From the NCBI GenBank assembly GCA_030411725.1, contig MU839838.1, positions 1,240,001 through 1,304,000 on the forward strand: a stretch of 64,000 nucleotides of DNA. Reading direction: 5' to 3'. The translations under genes were made by a program, and so were the position numbers. Source of the stretch: Echria macrotheca. Taxonomy: Eukaryota > Ascomycota > Sordariomycetes > Sordariales > Schizotheciaceae. Shown one piece after another: positions 46,075 through 55,828 of the stretch. Within the stretch, counting starts at the first letter, position 1; the number at the start of each line of letters is the position of its first letter. A model generated the notes under the pieces. The model saw only the letters and a list, made by a program, of their open reading frames with translations, was not told the DNA's origin and searched no databases.

Positions 46075-48356
46075 GGTGACTGGACTGTTAGTGGCTTTGC
46101 ATACGCGTGTTTTGCTCTCTGAGCGGTGTATGGGTCTAATATGAACGAATCCTACCTGGGTAGCTTGGAAAGAAGGCCCGAGCAATAAGTTTCCTGTCGT
46201 TTGCAAGACCCGCTCACAAGAAGGGTTTAGAGCTTTGGACTGGCAGCCCCGAAAATAAATAGAAGGTGCCTCCGTGTGCAGCATAATCCGAGGGGTCGTA
46301 TTCGCTCCTGCGGCCAATTGGTGGTTCGGTCTCGGTTGATCCAGCCTGCATGTCTCTGTACGTCGCTTCCTACCCAGTAGTTCTAGTGAGGGGTCCCCTC
46401 AGAGGGGACAACAACGGGCGGGCAGGGTATCATCAGGAGTGCGGGCCTGTAAGGTTTCCCCGCACCATCCTGGACAGTATTTGGCAAGAGCTCTTCTGAA
46501 GAGCTTATGTTGTATTACTCTAATCTTGTCAGCTCCGCGCCGCCAACCGTCTGACTGGTACCCAGTGAGTGGTTAGATTGGGATAGGATGATGTCCCGGA
46601 TCCTCGGGCACGCCGCGGTGCGGCGCTGTGAGAGATGCAACTGTCATCGCATTCTAGAAAGAAACCCAAATCCGAGGGCTGCCAAGGTTTTACACGGGTT
46701 GCCGTGGCTGGCCAAGCATTACATGTTTCATCCCACGGTCATACCCCTCCCAAACAAGGGGGATTGGAAGTTGGCGTGGCTGGTTGGTTGGGCTGTAGCT
46801 GATATCGGTATGCGAGATGTGAGATGTCTGGGCGATACTAGTGTCTGTTATTATGCTTACATCTAGACTCTACAGGCAGCAACCTTATCTGAATCAGCAA
46901 TGTTGGTCAGCAGGAGGGGGTCTCGGCAGCGCACCGACATGCAACCCGGTATGCGGGTGATTGGTCGAGGCAATGGCTCGACCCTTTCTTACGGTGAGAT
47001 TTGTATAGGATAAGTGGACAAATCAGATGCTGGAAATGCTTACCTATTCAGTCTTGAGTCGAGGATCACTGGGAGTGGAATACAACTCGAGAGTTTACTA
47101 TCGGCGCCTGTGGTACACACACCGACGACAGACGCCACACTGTATCGATGCTGAGGGGCCTGGCGCACAAGTGTAGATCCTAGTATTCCTTTTTGGTACG
47201 AATACCACTTCACAGGCAAACTCATACGTATGGACTTTTAATTTGAAAGAGAAAGTATATGGGAAACCTTTGGCTTCGCAGGTACCTACACATCAACAAT
47301 GCAACCATAGGAAGGGGGCGAGAATGTCTATGTTGACGTAAACGCTAATGCAACCTGGCCAACATTGCCAAGAACTGCCGAAAGGGAAGAAAACGGTCGA
47401 GCCAAGAATGCTACATTCCAGTCTACGGATATTTGTTGGTTCGATACAGACAAGCCGCCAGGCGGAGTCCCACCGACCTACAAGTAACCGGATGGGGGCC
47501 CTAAAGAGGTGAAAGGGCCAATGATTAATCTCAAGAAGGTAGGGCAATCCAGTTCAGACCCAAAAAGGACGTTTCAGACGGAGAAGAGCGACTGCCTGTG
47601 GGGTCAAACATCGAACCATCTATCAAACGTCCTTGGGTTCGAGATGCACAACGTACCCCAAATTCTTACCGGTACGACCGGAGGCGCTTGTAGTTTGGCA
47701 GATAGACATACAAGACGGGCCGAAAGTTTGGCTTGGGCCGCTTGGCATGTCGTTGGTAAGCGCAGGCGTTTTTTGACCACTCCCACTTGCATTAGGTAAC
47801 ATGGGAGGTATGTTGGCGGAAGAAGCAACACATTCATTTGCTCTCCACGTTACAACCGAGAGTTGGGCGCATGCGGCCTTCCTGCACGGGCGGGGCTTTC
47901 TCTGTCACACACCCGGCAGTAGACGAACAAGGCAAACAGAGCGACGCCAGATGAGGGGGGATATAAGGGAGGGGTTCCTAGTAGAGGGGAAAGGAGACTG
48001 TCAATACAAGTAGCTTCGAAGAATCCTGGTGAGTGGATACGTTACTCATCACAGGTAGAAGGCGCAATCATCAATACCCTGGGTCTCTCTTGTTCCTTCC
48101 ATAATTACACTTATGGTCCTCGCAGGTGTTGGGGCCAGGAAAGAGCACACCGGCCGGAAAGCGATACGCACAAACCAGTTCAGAGCTCCGTCCTCTCTCC
48201 CACAAAACAAGCATTTATTTCCATTGCTCGTCACAGGAATCAAACCACCGAGCTTCACATTCCGAATTTCCGCACAACCACATCTGCAACGCCCGTCAGA
48301 CCCACCGCAGAAGATCTCCCCCGAACCCGCTCCACAAAACCCCCTTCCACCAAACA
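46075..48356. other. 2.3-kb divergent intergenic region
   Basis: Between the monooxygenase and the cyclase-family gene. Apart from the STRE-like palindrome, no gene or RNA was recognised. A frame at 46588-46866 lacks support. Confidence 0.5.
46393..46409. promoter_or_regulatory. Inverted pair of STRE-like CCCCT/AGGGG sites
   Basis: A 17-bp perfect inverted repeat (8-bp arms GTCCCCTC and GAGGGGAC around one A), preceded directly by another GAGGGG. It lies about 320 bp upstream of the monooxygenase start. AGGGG is the Msn2/4-type stress element; a dimer site for a zinc-finger factor is an inference. Confidence 0.45.
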
Positions 48357-49476
48357 ATGCCGCTCCCCAACCCCATCCCCAAATTTGACGACCTCCCCTG
48401 TCTCCCCGATGGCCTCAAAGGCTCCGCATGGGGCATCTTCGACTCGTCGCCGACCGAAAGAGACCTCTACGGCACCCTCAACTTCCTCACCCCCGCCGTC
48501 ATCGCCGCCGCAGCAGCAGAGGTCAAAGACGGCATCTCGATCTCGCTCAACTGGCCACTCAATGGAATCAAGTTCCCCTTCCCCCACCGAAAGCCTCCCG
48601 TCCACCGCCCCCACACGCTCGCCGAGCTGGGGATGCAAGGCCACGAGGGCTGGGACGACGAGATCGAATTCAATACTCAGTTCAGCAGCCAGTGGGATGG
48701 GCTCTGCCATGTCGTGCAGAAAGATGGGAGCGGACGGACGTATAACGGGTTCGTGCCGACGCGGGAGAAGTTGGACGTGAGCGAGAGTTCAGCGGAGGTG
48801 CCGACGGTGGAGCATTGGCATGCCCGCGGCGGGATTGTCGGGAGGGGCGTGTTGGTGGACTATAAGCGCTATGTGGAGGAGACCAAGCCGGGGGTGGTGT
48901 ATCATCCGCTTGATGGACATCGGATTACAGTAGACGAAATTGAGGCGGTGGCGAGGTACCAGGGGGTCCAGTTTAGGGAGGGGGATATCTTGATTGTAAG
49001 GACGGGGTATACGGATATGCTGGCGGCGCCGACGGCGGCGGATTTCGAGAAGTTCCAGAAGGCGACGTTGTCGGGGGTGCATGGAGCCGAGGAGACGGCG
49101 AGGTGGATTTGGGATCATCGGATTGCGGCGGTTGCCGGGGATGCGCATGGGTTTGAGGCGCTGCCGCCGGTGAGGGAGGATGGGTCGGTCGGGGAGATAC
49201 ATGAACTTGGTGAGTTTGTCTTTTCTCTCCCTTGCTTCCTCTGTTTCTCCGATTTTTGTTTCTTTCCCCCGGTTGGTGATATGTGCTAATAACGAGAAAG
49301 TGCTGCACCGATACTTCCTCAACGGCTTCGGCATGCCGATCGGCGAGCTGTGGGATCTCAAGGCGCTGGGCGAGCATTGCAAGAAGACGGGGAGGTATAG
49401 CTTTCTGTTGACTTCGGCGCCATTGAACCATCCCGGCTTGGTTGCTTCGCCGCCGAATGCTCTGGCGATTTTCTGA
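48357..49476 (+). CDS. Cyclase-family (kynurenine formamidase-like) metal hydrolase
   Basis: Two exons (48357-49209, 49301-49476) give 342 residues. The protein belongs to the putative cyclase family (PF04199-type), metal-dependent hydrolases that include bacterial KynB. The segment FNTQFSSQWDGLCHV replaces the H-x-G-T-H-x-D metal motif in the way typical of fungal members. Conserved GIVGRGVLVDYKRY, REGDILIVRTGY and the late AVAGDAHGFEALP follow. The second exon gives VLHRYFLNGFGMPIGELWDL and the family's usual end LNHPGLVASPPNALAIF. The intron acceptor is AAAG, preceded by a good GTGCTAAT branch point. The natural substrate is unknown. The 5' half of the coding strand is C-rich and the 3' half G-rich. 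Confidence 0.92.
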
Positions 49477-50489
49477 AGGCTTCTGAAAGCGGTGTCCCCG
49501 TTTCCATCCGTTATTCACCCATGTTTATTCGAAATCATCTCCAAACCAAAAAATTGCGGATGCGAGCTGTGACAATAGTCTACGAATATACCTATGGGTC
49601 TTTGATCCGGGTTTCCAGTGTTCAACACGCTGCTCACCTTATGTAAAGTATCATAGGTCTCAACATAGTGCACGTGAAGGGTCCTAGTATAAAAGGGACA
49701 ACTCAAAGGATTCCGCCCAGTCTGTGAATGACATTAAAAAAGTGGATGGCGTCTAGTTGCTTCAAATTTCACCCCTATTGAGAAGAGGGCGTCCCCATGT
49801 CGAAAAACCAGTGTGTGAGGTTGATAAATCCAATAAGCTGGGAAGTTGGAGATCAATCTAATTGACAGCATTGGTACTGCGAAAGTGTATCTAGTGGATA
49901 TCGTTGATGGCATGCAGCACTACACCGTGTGAGAATAATGGTGTGGGTAAAAAGTCTTGTTACTATTCGTATTCCCCGCAACCCCAGGCGAGTCATCACC
50001 ACCGGTAAGTAGATTAGGTAGCTACGCATTCTACTTTATTTCGGAGCCTGGTAATAAGCAGATGGGAACATATGACGTCGCTACCGAATCCCACCGAGGA
50101 TTTCTGCCCCGGGTGTGACACAACGCTGGAGAACAGGCTGCCAAGCACCCAATAAATCCTGCTGACGCGCTTGCTGAGGCTGGGCACTGCCCGACAGCCA
50201 CCTACCTAGTTATTAAAAACCCGGGGGCGGCGCATCGCCCCGGCGATTTAACTTACCGTCAGCCCTGCTGATTGGCTTGGCGAAGGCTGTGTTTGCGGCT
50301 GACCGATGAATTCCAAAGTGTCCTTAACCGGGCGACTCATACACATTATACACTCACTAGGTATATAATTTCTACCAACCCTATGGTATGATATACCCCC
50401 TGACCTTGTCTATATCACTCCCACGATAAAACCCAAACAACTACTACAAAGCAATACATCCCGAGGAACAGACCAAAACAAAGCAAAAG
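49477..50489. other. 1.0-kb intergenic region
   Basis: AT-richer than its flanks in 49,730-50,060. No gene recognised. The last 100 bp, rich in C and A, are likely the leader of the next gene. Confidence 0.5.
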
Positions 50490-51326
50490 ATGGTCCAACC
50501 AACAACCTACACCCTCACGGGCGACTCCATCCACGCAACCTCGTCGGCGCCCCTCTACCAAATAAGCCACGACCTCGACGCGCTCACGCACACGGTTTCG
50601 TCGATTACATTTTCGCGGATAACATATTCCTCCCAACAAGAACCTGATTCCGACCATGACCATGACCATGTCCCGCCGCGGCGTCTGTCACCCCTGCCAG
50701 CAGCACACGAACACGAACACCCCGAGCGCGCGCAGACGCCGGACAAGTTATCAGTTCGCCACGAGGCGAGACATAACAAGCTTTTTACTCTCGTCCATCC
50801 GGCGAATGCGAGGTATCGCACTGACATCCCCGCGGCGTTTTATATGACTGCCGCGCCGGGGATGGGATGTCTTGGGAATGTGAGGCTTGTAGACTCTGCC
50901 TCTGCGAAGGGGAGGTTGAGGTTAGGGGAGAGGGGGATGGTTAGGGCGGTGGTTTGTCCTGGGTTTACGGCTGCGTCGGTGCCCCTTTTTTCGGAGGAGG
51001 CGATGGGGGAGGGAGAAGGGAAGGTGTTGTTTACGGTGCGGCCCGCGGCGGGGATGGGGATGGGGATGGGGTTGAGAAGGGGACGGGGACGGGGACAGGG
51101 GCGGTGGGAGTGGATTTGGGGGGATGGGAAGGAGGTGGTTGCGAGGGAGGAGCGGGGGAGGGAAGAAGAGGAGGGGGGGAGGAAGTGGTGCGGGGCACGG
51201 TTGGTTGTTCTGAGGGAAATGGAGCGGGAGGAGGAGGTGGATGCCTTGGTCGCTGCTTGGGTGTTGAGGATGTGGGGGGATGTTGCGGAGGAGAGAGAGT
51301 TTCAGAAGGAAGGTGAGGGTTTGTGA
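50490..51326 (+). CDS. Uncharacterised fungal protein with low-complexity C-terminus
   Basis: Single exon, 278 residues. The ATG at 50490 follows an A-rich leader (GCAAAAG). The N-terminal 60 residues (MVQPTTYTLTGDSIHATSS...PLYQISHDLDAL) read like a small beta-rich fungal domain. A D/H-rich spacer follows, then FTLVHPANARYRTDIPAAFYMTA, which looks conserved. The C-terminal half contains GMGMGMG and RGRGRG repeats, E-rich helices and WVLRMWGDVAEER. I do not recognise a function; there is no signal peptide. The coding strand is C-rich until about 50,800 and then extremely G-rich, so part of the C-terminus may be shaped by base composition rather than function. Confidence 0.65.
   Translation: MVQPTTYTLTGDSIHATSSAPLYQISHDLDALTHTVSSITFSRITYSSQQEPDSDHDHDHVPPRRLSPLPAAHEHEHPERAQTPDKLSVRHEARHNKLFTLVHPANARYRTDIPAAFYMTAAPGMGCLGNVRLVDSASAKGRLRLGERGMVRAVVCPGFTAASVPLFSEEAMGEGEGKVLFTVRPAAGMGMGMGLRRGRGRGQGRWEWIWGDGKEVVAREERGREEEEGGRKWCGARLVVLREMEREEEVDALVAAWVLRMWGDVAEEREFQKEGEGL
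51051..51186 (+). repeat. G-rich tract with G-quadruplex potential
   Basis: More than eight separate runs of three or more G within about 130 bp on the coding strand, including GGGGATGGGGATGGGG, encoding the GM and RG repeats of the overlapping gene. Confidence 0.75.
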
Positions 51327-51786
51327 TGCACTGGTTTTGTGGGGGGAATACCTATGCTGATGGGGTTTAGCGATTATGGCATTGACTCCGCCGGAGTCGG
51401 TGTTTTCGTATGACGGTATGAAGATGAATAAGAGGGTTGGAGCGCTGGGTGGGTTTGCTGCTGCGGGAGGGGCTTGTTGAGTTGAGGTAATACGGGGAAG
51501 ACTACCTACCTAATGATCAGGAGAAATAAAGGGGGTCTCGAGTGAGGGATACTTTATCGATGTGGGCTAATATTAATGGAAAGACGTCGATGTCGTATAT
51601 AATGGAAATACCTAAGGTATGGAAGGAAGGATGTTCTTTCTTCTGCACAACAGCCGAGAACAGTCCCGGAGCCTGAAAATGCTCAACATGTGCATAGGAC
51701 CTGTAGCTAAAAATACATCTACTAGAAGTCTAATCTAAAGAACCATTTCATCTCTTGAGACACACACACAGAGCCAGGTTAGCAAC
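51327..51786. other. Convergent intergenic region
   Basis: 460 bp between two converging genes; 3' UTRs of both. No gene seen. Confidence 0.6.
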
Positions 51787-53616
51787 TTACATCTGAGACA
51801 AACTTCCACAGTCATCCCACTTCAACCCGATATACAACGCGTCCGGCTGCAAGTCCGCCAGCCCCCGTCCCGCCGTCCCCGCGATCCGAACACCGCCAGA
51901 ATGCCCCCCACGATACTCCTCACACTCCCCCTTATCCCCCCAAAACAGCCTCTCACACTCCCAATCATCCACCAGCGCCGCCAAAGCCCTGATATCCCCA
52001 AACGTCGACGGCTGCGCCCCTTTGGGTCGCTGTCGTACGAGATACTCAGCCATCACCGCCAGCAACAAAAAGATAATCGACACGACCAACAACGGAAAAA
52101 TCGACGCAAACACATACACATTACACGCAAACCCGTACCCAAAAACCCACGGCACCACGGCCTTGCACACAAAAACCACAGCGCTAGGCCAATGCCTTGC
52201 AATCTCTCCCGCCACAGAATCCGGCCTCCTCACCCGACTTCCTGCATGACAAGCCCTCCGCCAGATGTGCTCGTCCCTAGCGATGCCCACAGCAACCTCG
52301 GCCACATGCAGTCCCAACAACAAAGGCGCCAGCGCGACGCACTCGATCAGGAGACCAACCCACTCGCGTCTGTCACTGTCAACATCGCTCTCGTCGAACG
52401 GGTTGTACAGCCCGATCAGCAGGCCGAAGTACTTGAACACAGACGCAAAATCGCGGCCCTCGGGCCGCGAGGCGTTGGCCGCGTCGTCTGGGCCGGCCGT
52501 GGCGACGTATTGATGGACATAGTCTAGAGACGCAGAATTTTCGAGGCGTGCGGCGAGGATGGATACCACGATCGTACCGATGGATTGGAAGGCGAAGATG
52601 GCCCAGAGGGTGTTGACCATTTTGCGGGTCGAGGGGATGAGTTCGCGCATGGAGGGCTGGTGAGATAATGGGAGCGAGGCGGTTGATGTTTTTTTCATGG
52701 GCGTGGTGGTAGTGGCGAGGAGGAAAGCCCTGGTGTTGGCGAGCGGGTTGGCGCTCCACGATCCGATGCCGATGCAGCCTGGTGGTTTCGGTTTCCAGGC
52801 GTCTACCAAACACCACGTGCAGACCGCGGCCTGGAAGAGCAGCCCGATGCCGAACCCCAAAAGGCCCCAGGCGTTGAAGTCGATGGCGTACCGGTCTGGC
52901 CCCAAATCGGCGTCGAAGTCGGCGACGGCCTGGTCCTCGTCCCATACGGCGGTGACCTCCACGCGGAAAGTCATGACCGTCGCGCCGCCGAAGGCGAGGA
53001 CGAGGCCGAGTGTCGAAATCAAATTGGCGGGCCACTTGTTGGGCGTGCTGGTCTTGGAGGATGTGAACAGGCGCAGGTTGGTGTTGTGGTGCAGACGGCC
53101 CTCGCGCCAGAGCGCCCAGCGGAGCGAGGTCGCGTGGATCGAGTCGATGCAGACGAATAGCAGGGAGAGCATGATCTGGATTAGTAGGGGCAGAAAAATC
53201 ATGAGGCCCTGCGAGACCGCGTACACGCGGTGGTCGCCGGGGTAGTTCTCGTAGGGCGCCCGGATGATGCCCAGCGGGCCGATGTTGACGACTCGGTCCG
53301 AGAGGAAGGGGGGCATGATGATGGGCCCGGCGGCGATGGTGTAGATGCCCGTGGCCATGGTTGCGAGCGAGGCGCCCCAGGCGAGGATCAGCCCGACGCA
53401 GTAGAGGTCGCGGGTAGACGTGTCGTGGGAGACATGCGGACGGTCGGGTTCTGGGTCGGCTGCCGACGGAAACACCGTGACGATGTTGTCGTTTGTCTTG
53501 GCTCCGAGACTTCGGCCATCGCTGGTGAGACTCTCTAGCAGCGTCGAGGAAGAGACACCGGCGGTGTGGTAATCTCGCCGGGCCCAGGGCCGGCTGGCTG
53601 CTGTTCCCACCTGCAT
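51787..53616 (-). CDS. Multi-pass membrane protein of unknown function
   Basis: Single exon, 609 residues from the ATG at 53614-53616. About seven or eight hydrophobic helices are visible, for example LYCVGLILAWGASLATMA, LMIFLPLLIQIMLSLLF, AWGLLGFGIGLLFQAAV, VNTLWAIFAFQSIGTIV and ASIFPLLVVSIIFLLLAVM. A soluble N-tail of about 70 residues and a C-tail with an E/W-rich segment flank them. The family is a common uncharacterised one in Sordariomycetes; I assign no role. The frame is open 13 codons further upstream, but no ATG starts it. The stop codon overlaps a perfect GTAAGT donor with a TTGCTAAC branch-like sequence just after it, so a downstream exon cannot be excluded. Confidence 0.8.
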   Translation of the reverse strand: MQVGTAASRPWARRDYHTAGVSSSTLLESLTSDGRSLGAKTNDNIVTVFPSAADPEPDRPHVSHDTSTRDLYCVGLILAWGASLATMATGIYTIAAGPIIMPPFLSDRVVNIGPLGIIRAPYENYPGDHRVYAVSQGLMIFLPLLIQIMLSLLFVCIDSIHATSLRWALWREGRLHHNTNLRLFTSSKTSTPNKWPANLISTLGLVLAFGGATVMTFRVEVTAVWDEDQAVADFDADLGPDRYAIDFNAWGLLGFGIGLLFQAAVCTWCLVDAWKPKPPGCIGIGSWSANPLANTRAFLLATTTTPMKKTSTASLPLSHQPSMRELIPSTRKMVNTLWAIFAFQSIGTIVVSILAARLENSASLDYVHQYVATAGPDDAANASRPEGRDFASVFKYFGLLIGLYNPFDESDVDSDRREWVGLLIECVALAPLLLGLHVAEVAVGIARDEHIWRRACHAGSRVRRPDSVAGEIARHWPSAVVFVCKAVVPWVFGYGFACNVYVFASIFPLLVVSIIFLLLAVMAEYLVRQRPKGAQPSTFGDIRALAALVDDWECERLFWGDKGECEEYRGGHSGGVRIAGTAGRGLADLQPDALYIGLKWDDCGSLSQM

Positions 53617-54454
53617 CTTGACCGGTCTCGACTTGCAGTAGCGTCGGCAGTACACAAAAGCCTAGCGTTGAGGGATATGTTGTTCAACAAAGTCAGGGCA
53701 AGAAACATATAGTCTTCGTTGCCTAGAACGGTCTTATGCATGACGCCGGCGGCACGCGTCTGCGTCATGGCTACCCCTATCTTTTCTCGGGGTCCTCTCA
53801 CACCGCCCACCCTTATCTTCCTCAGCCTTACGTTTGTTTGGTCGCTTCGGCCCATTACACGGGTCAAATAACCGCTCATTTACGCTTCGGTTTTCAAAGT
53901 GTTTCCTCCCGATTGGAAAACACCATGAAACTTGTCCGACTACAAAAGTTCTTTGCTTCCAGTGGGTGTGTGTACTTTACGTTGAACGATTGGTTCTTTT
54001 TGCTTGACGAGCCGACTTTTTCACCGGCAGTCGGTGTGGCTGAGCCCCTGTGACACAGGCTGAGCTTTCTGTGTCACTGTCGTCAAACTCGAAGGGTTAT
54101 TGGTGAGCGTCCCAGCAATGAGGGGGGAAGGCTGCAAGCTCTCGGAGAAACCCAGCAAATCGCAGGCGGCACTGTCAACGCCCGTTTTCAGGTGCTGTAA
54201 AAACTTTATGACGGGAATCGCGGCTGTGTCGTTCTCGGTCAGAGCATACCAAACCTTGGCTGGTGCTGGTGTTGAGGAGGTTGGGGTGGTGGTCTGATCG
54301 TTGGGTGCAGTCGTCTCCTCCTATTAAAGGACATCGCCGGGTCGTTGAGGCCGGGGAGGAGGTTGTGATTTGATACCAAGAAATTGCTCAGACCTATCCG
54401 AAATTACACTGTCCAAAAGTCCTCTTGTTCATCGACCAGCAACAACTTTTCAAG
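53617..54454. other. Divergent intergenic region
   Basis: 840 bp between the membrane protein and a small secreted protein. Both promoters lie here. No other gene. Confidence 0.5.
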
Positions 54455-55046
54455 ATGATGTTCACGGGATACGTCGTTCAACTGCTTGCCACCCTGCCGG
54501 GCCTGGCGTCTGGCGTATGGAATGCAGGTGACGCCGGCCGGTATGTCCTGTCCGAGCCCTATTCATCCCCTCTTTGTGTTTTGTAGGAGCATACGGTATT
54601 AACATGTCTCTCCTAGAAACGGGCAGCAGGTGTTCGGCCTCACGTCCGATAATTCGAACAGCCGCCCGATATGTCCCCCTCCGCTTCCTCCATTCCAAGC
54701 CCAGTGTCCCTGCTCTTCGCCATGCGCCGACGGCTGTTATCACCGCCCTTGCTGCCCCAAGTTCAAGCCTGACACCTATGCCGCCGTGCGTCGAATTGTC
54801 GGCTGCGAGACTATTCAGGTCGATATCCCTCTGTGTCCGGTCGGCGAGTGCGAGCGGACTTGTATGTGCAGGGAGGAGCTGTTCGAGGAGCTGAGGGATT
54901 TGCTGTTTCGGTCAAATGATAGGTACGAGTCTTCCTCGCTTGCTCTCAAGAAGACCCAAGAAAAGATAGGCTGCTGACTAGTATATACGTATAGCTACCG
55001 GATTGATGAAAGCGTCAATTCCTGCGGCTGTCCCACTAAGAAATAA
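54455..55046 (+). CDS. Small secreted cysteine-rich protein (14 Cys)
   Basis: Three exons (54455-54540, 54617-54922, 54995-55046) give 147 residues. The signal peptide MMFTGYVVQLLATLPGLASG is followed by a mature chain with 14 cysteines, including CPCSSPC, PCC, ECERTCMC and the C-terminal SCGCPTKK. All introns are GT-AG and in phase, and the last exon adds two cysteines, which supports the model. Size, secretion and cysteine density fit effector-like or antimicrobial small secreted proteins; the sequence matches no family I know. Two start codons in tandem (54455 and 54458) are possible. Confidence 0.75.
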
Positions 55047-55552
55047 AGCTCGGCGTCGCCAGAGGGAGGTTCGAAGTCGTTCTGGCTGGAACATGGGAGT
55101 TGGTCGTATCTTTCACAGGGACTTTCTTTTCACCAGTGCGTGTCTTCGCCAAAGCCAGATCATGAATTACAGCTCTAGGTACCTCTGAGATGGGGGTGAT
55201 ATCTCATACGCTCGAATGAAGCCATCATCAACCCGGGTCGTTCTTCTTCTATAGTGAATCATGCTTCTTTGGGCCCAGCAACTATCCTTCCAGGCTCTCT
55301 TTACCTACCTCATAGCATATACACGTCAGTCACCGTCGGTCACCACGGATTTGAAACTTCATGAGCGGGTTTGCAGAACGTCAATTTCACTATCTTCACA
55401 ACCCAAACGTCTCATTCCAGTCCACCCAAGTATGTATCCCCATGTTCACTCCAGCCCGCGGTCCACACCATCGACGGTAAGAACCCTTGTTTCTCTTCGA
55501 AAACTCCAACACACATTATTCCACTCCGGCTCACTTCCTCACCCAATAGCAT
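55047..55552. other. Convergent intergenic region between two secreted-protein genes
   Basis: About 500 bp, 3' regions of both flanking genes. Nothing else seen. Confidence 0.5.
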
Positions 55553-55828
55553 CTAGCAGTTGGTAACCTTGAAGCTGTACAGGTCCCGACTGGACGTCTT
55601 CTTCCAGTCGCTGCAGGAAAACCCGACTTCGTTGCCGCAGTGGTTGTCGTCGTACAGGTGGATGCAGCAGTCGGAGAGGAAGGCCCGGTCCCACTCAAAG
55701 GTCTGGCCCTTGGAATGGGTGATGCCTGTGCAGCCCTTGTTGCCCTTGCCGTCGCGGACGCCGCCCGAGAAGGTGAAGGTCCAGGCCGAGGCGGCGGTGG
55801 TGAGGGAAAGAATGGTCAGGAGCTTCAT
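55553..55828 (-). CDS. Small secreted cysteine protein
   Basis: Single exon, 91 residues. The signal peptide MKLLTILSLTTAASA leaves a 76-residue mature protein starting WTFTFSGGV. Six cysteines (C33, C54, C55, C64, C71 and the last residue C91) suggest three disulfides. The pattern of W/F-rich strands, KGCTGI, DDNHCGNEVGFSCSDWK and a final SFKVTNC resembles small beta-sandwich secreted proteins widespread in ascomycetes. The function is unknown. The start ATG is at 55826-55828, right before the signal peptide. Confidence 0.82.
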   Translation of the reverse strand: MKLLTILSLTTAASAWTFTFSGGVRDGKGNKGCTGITHSKGQTFEWDRAFLSDCCIHLYDDNHCGNEVGFSCSDWKKTSSRDLYSFKVTNC

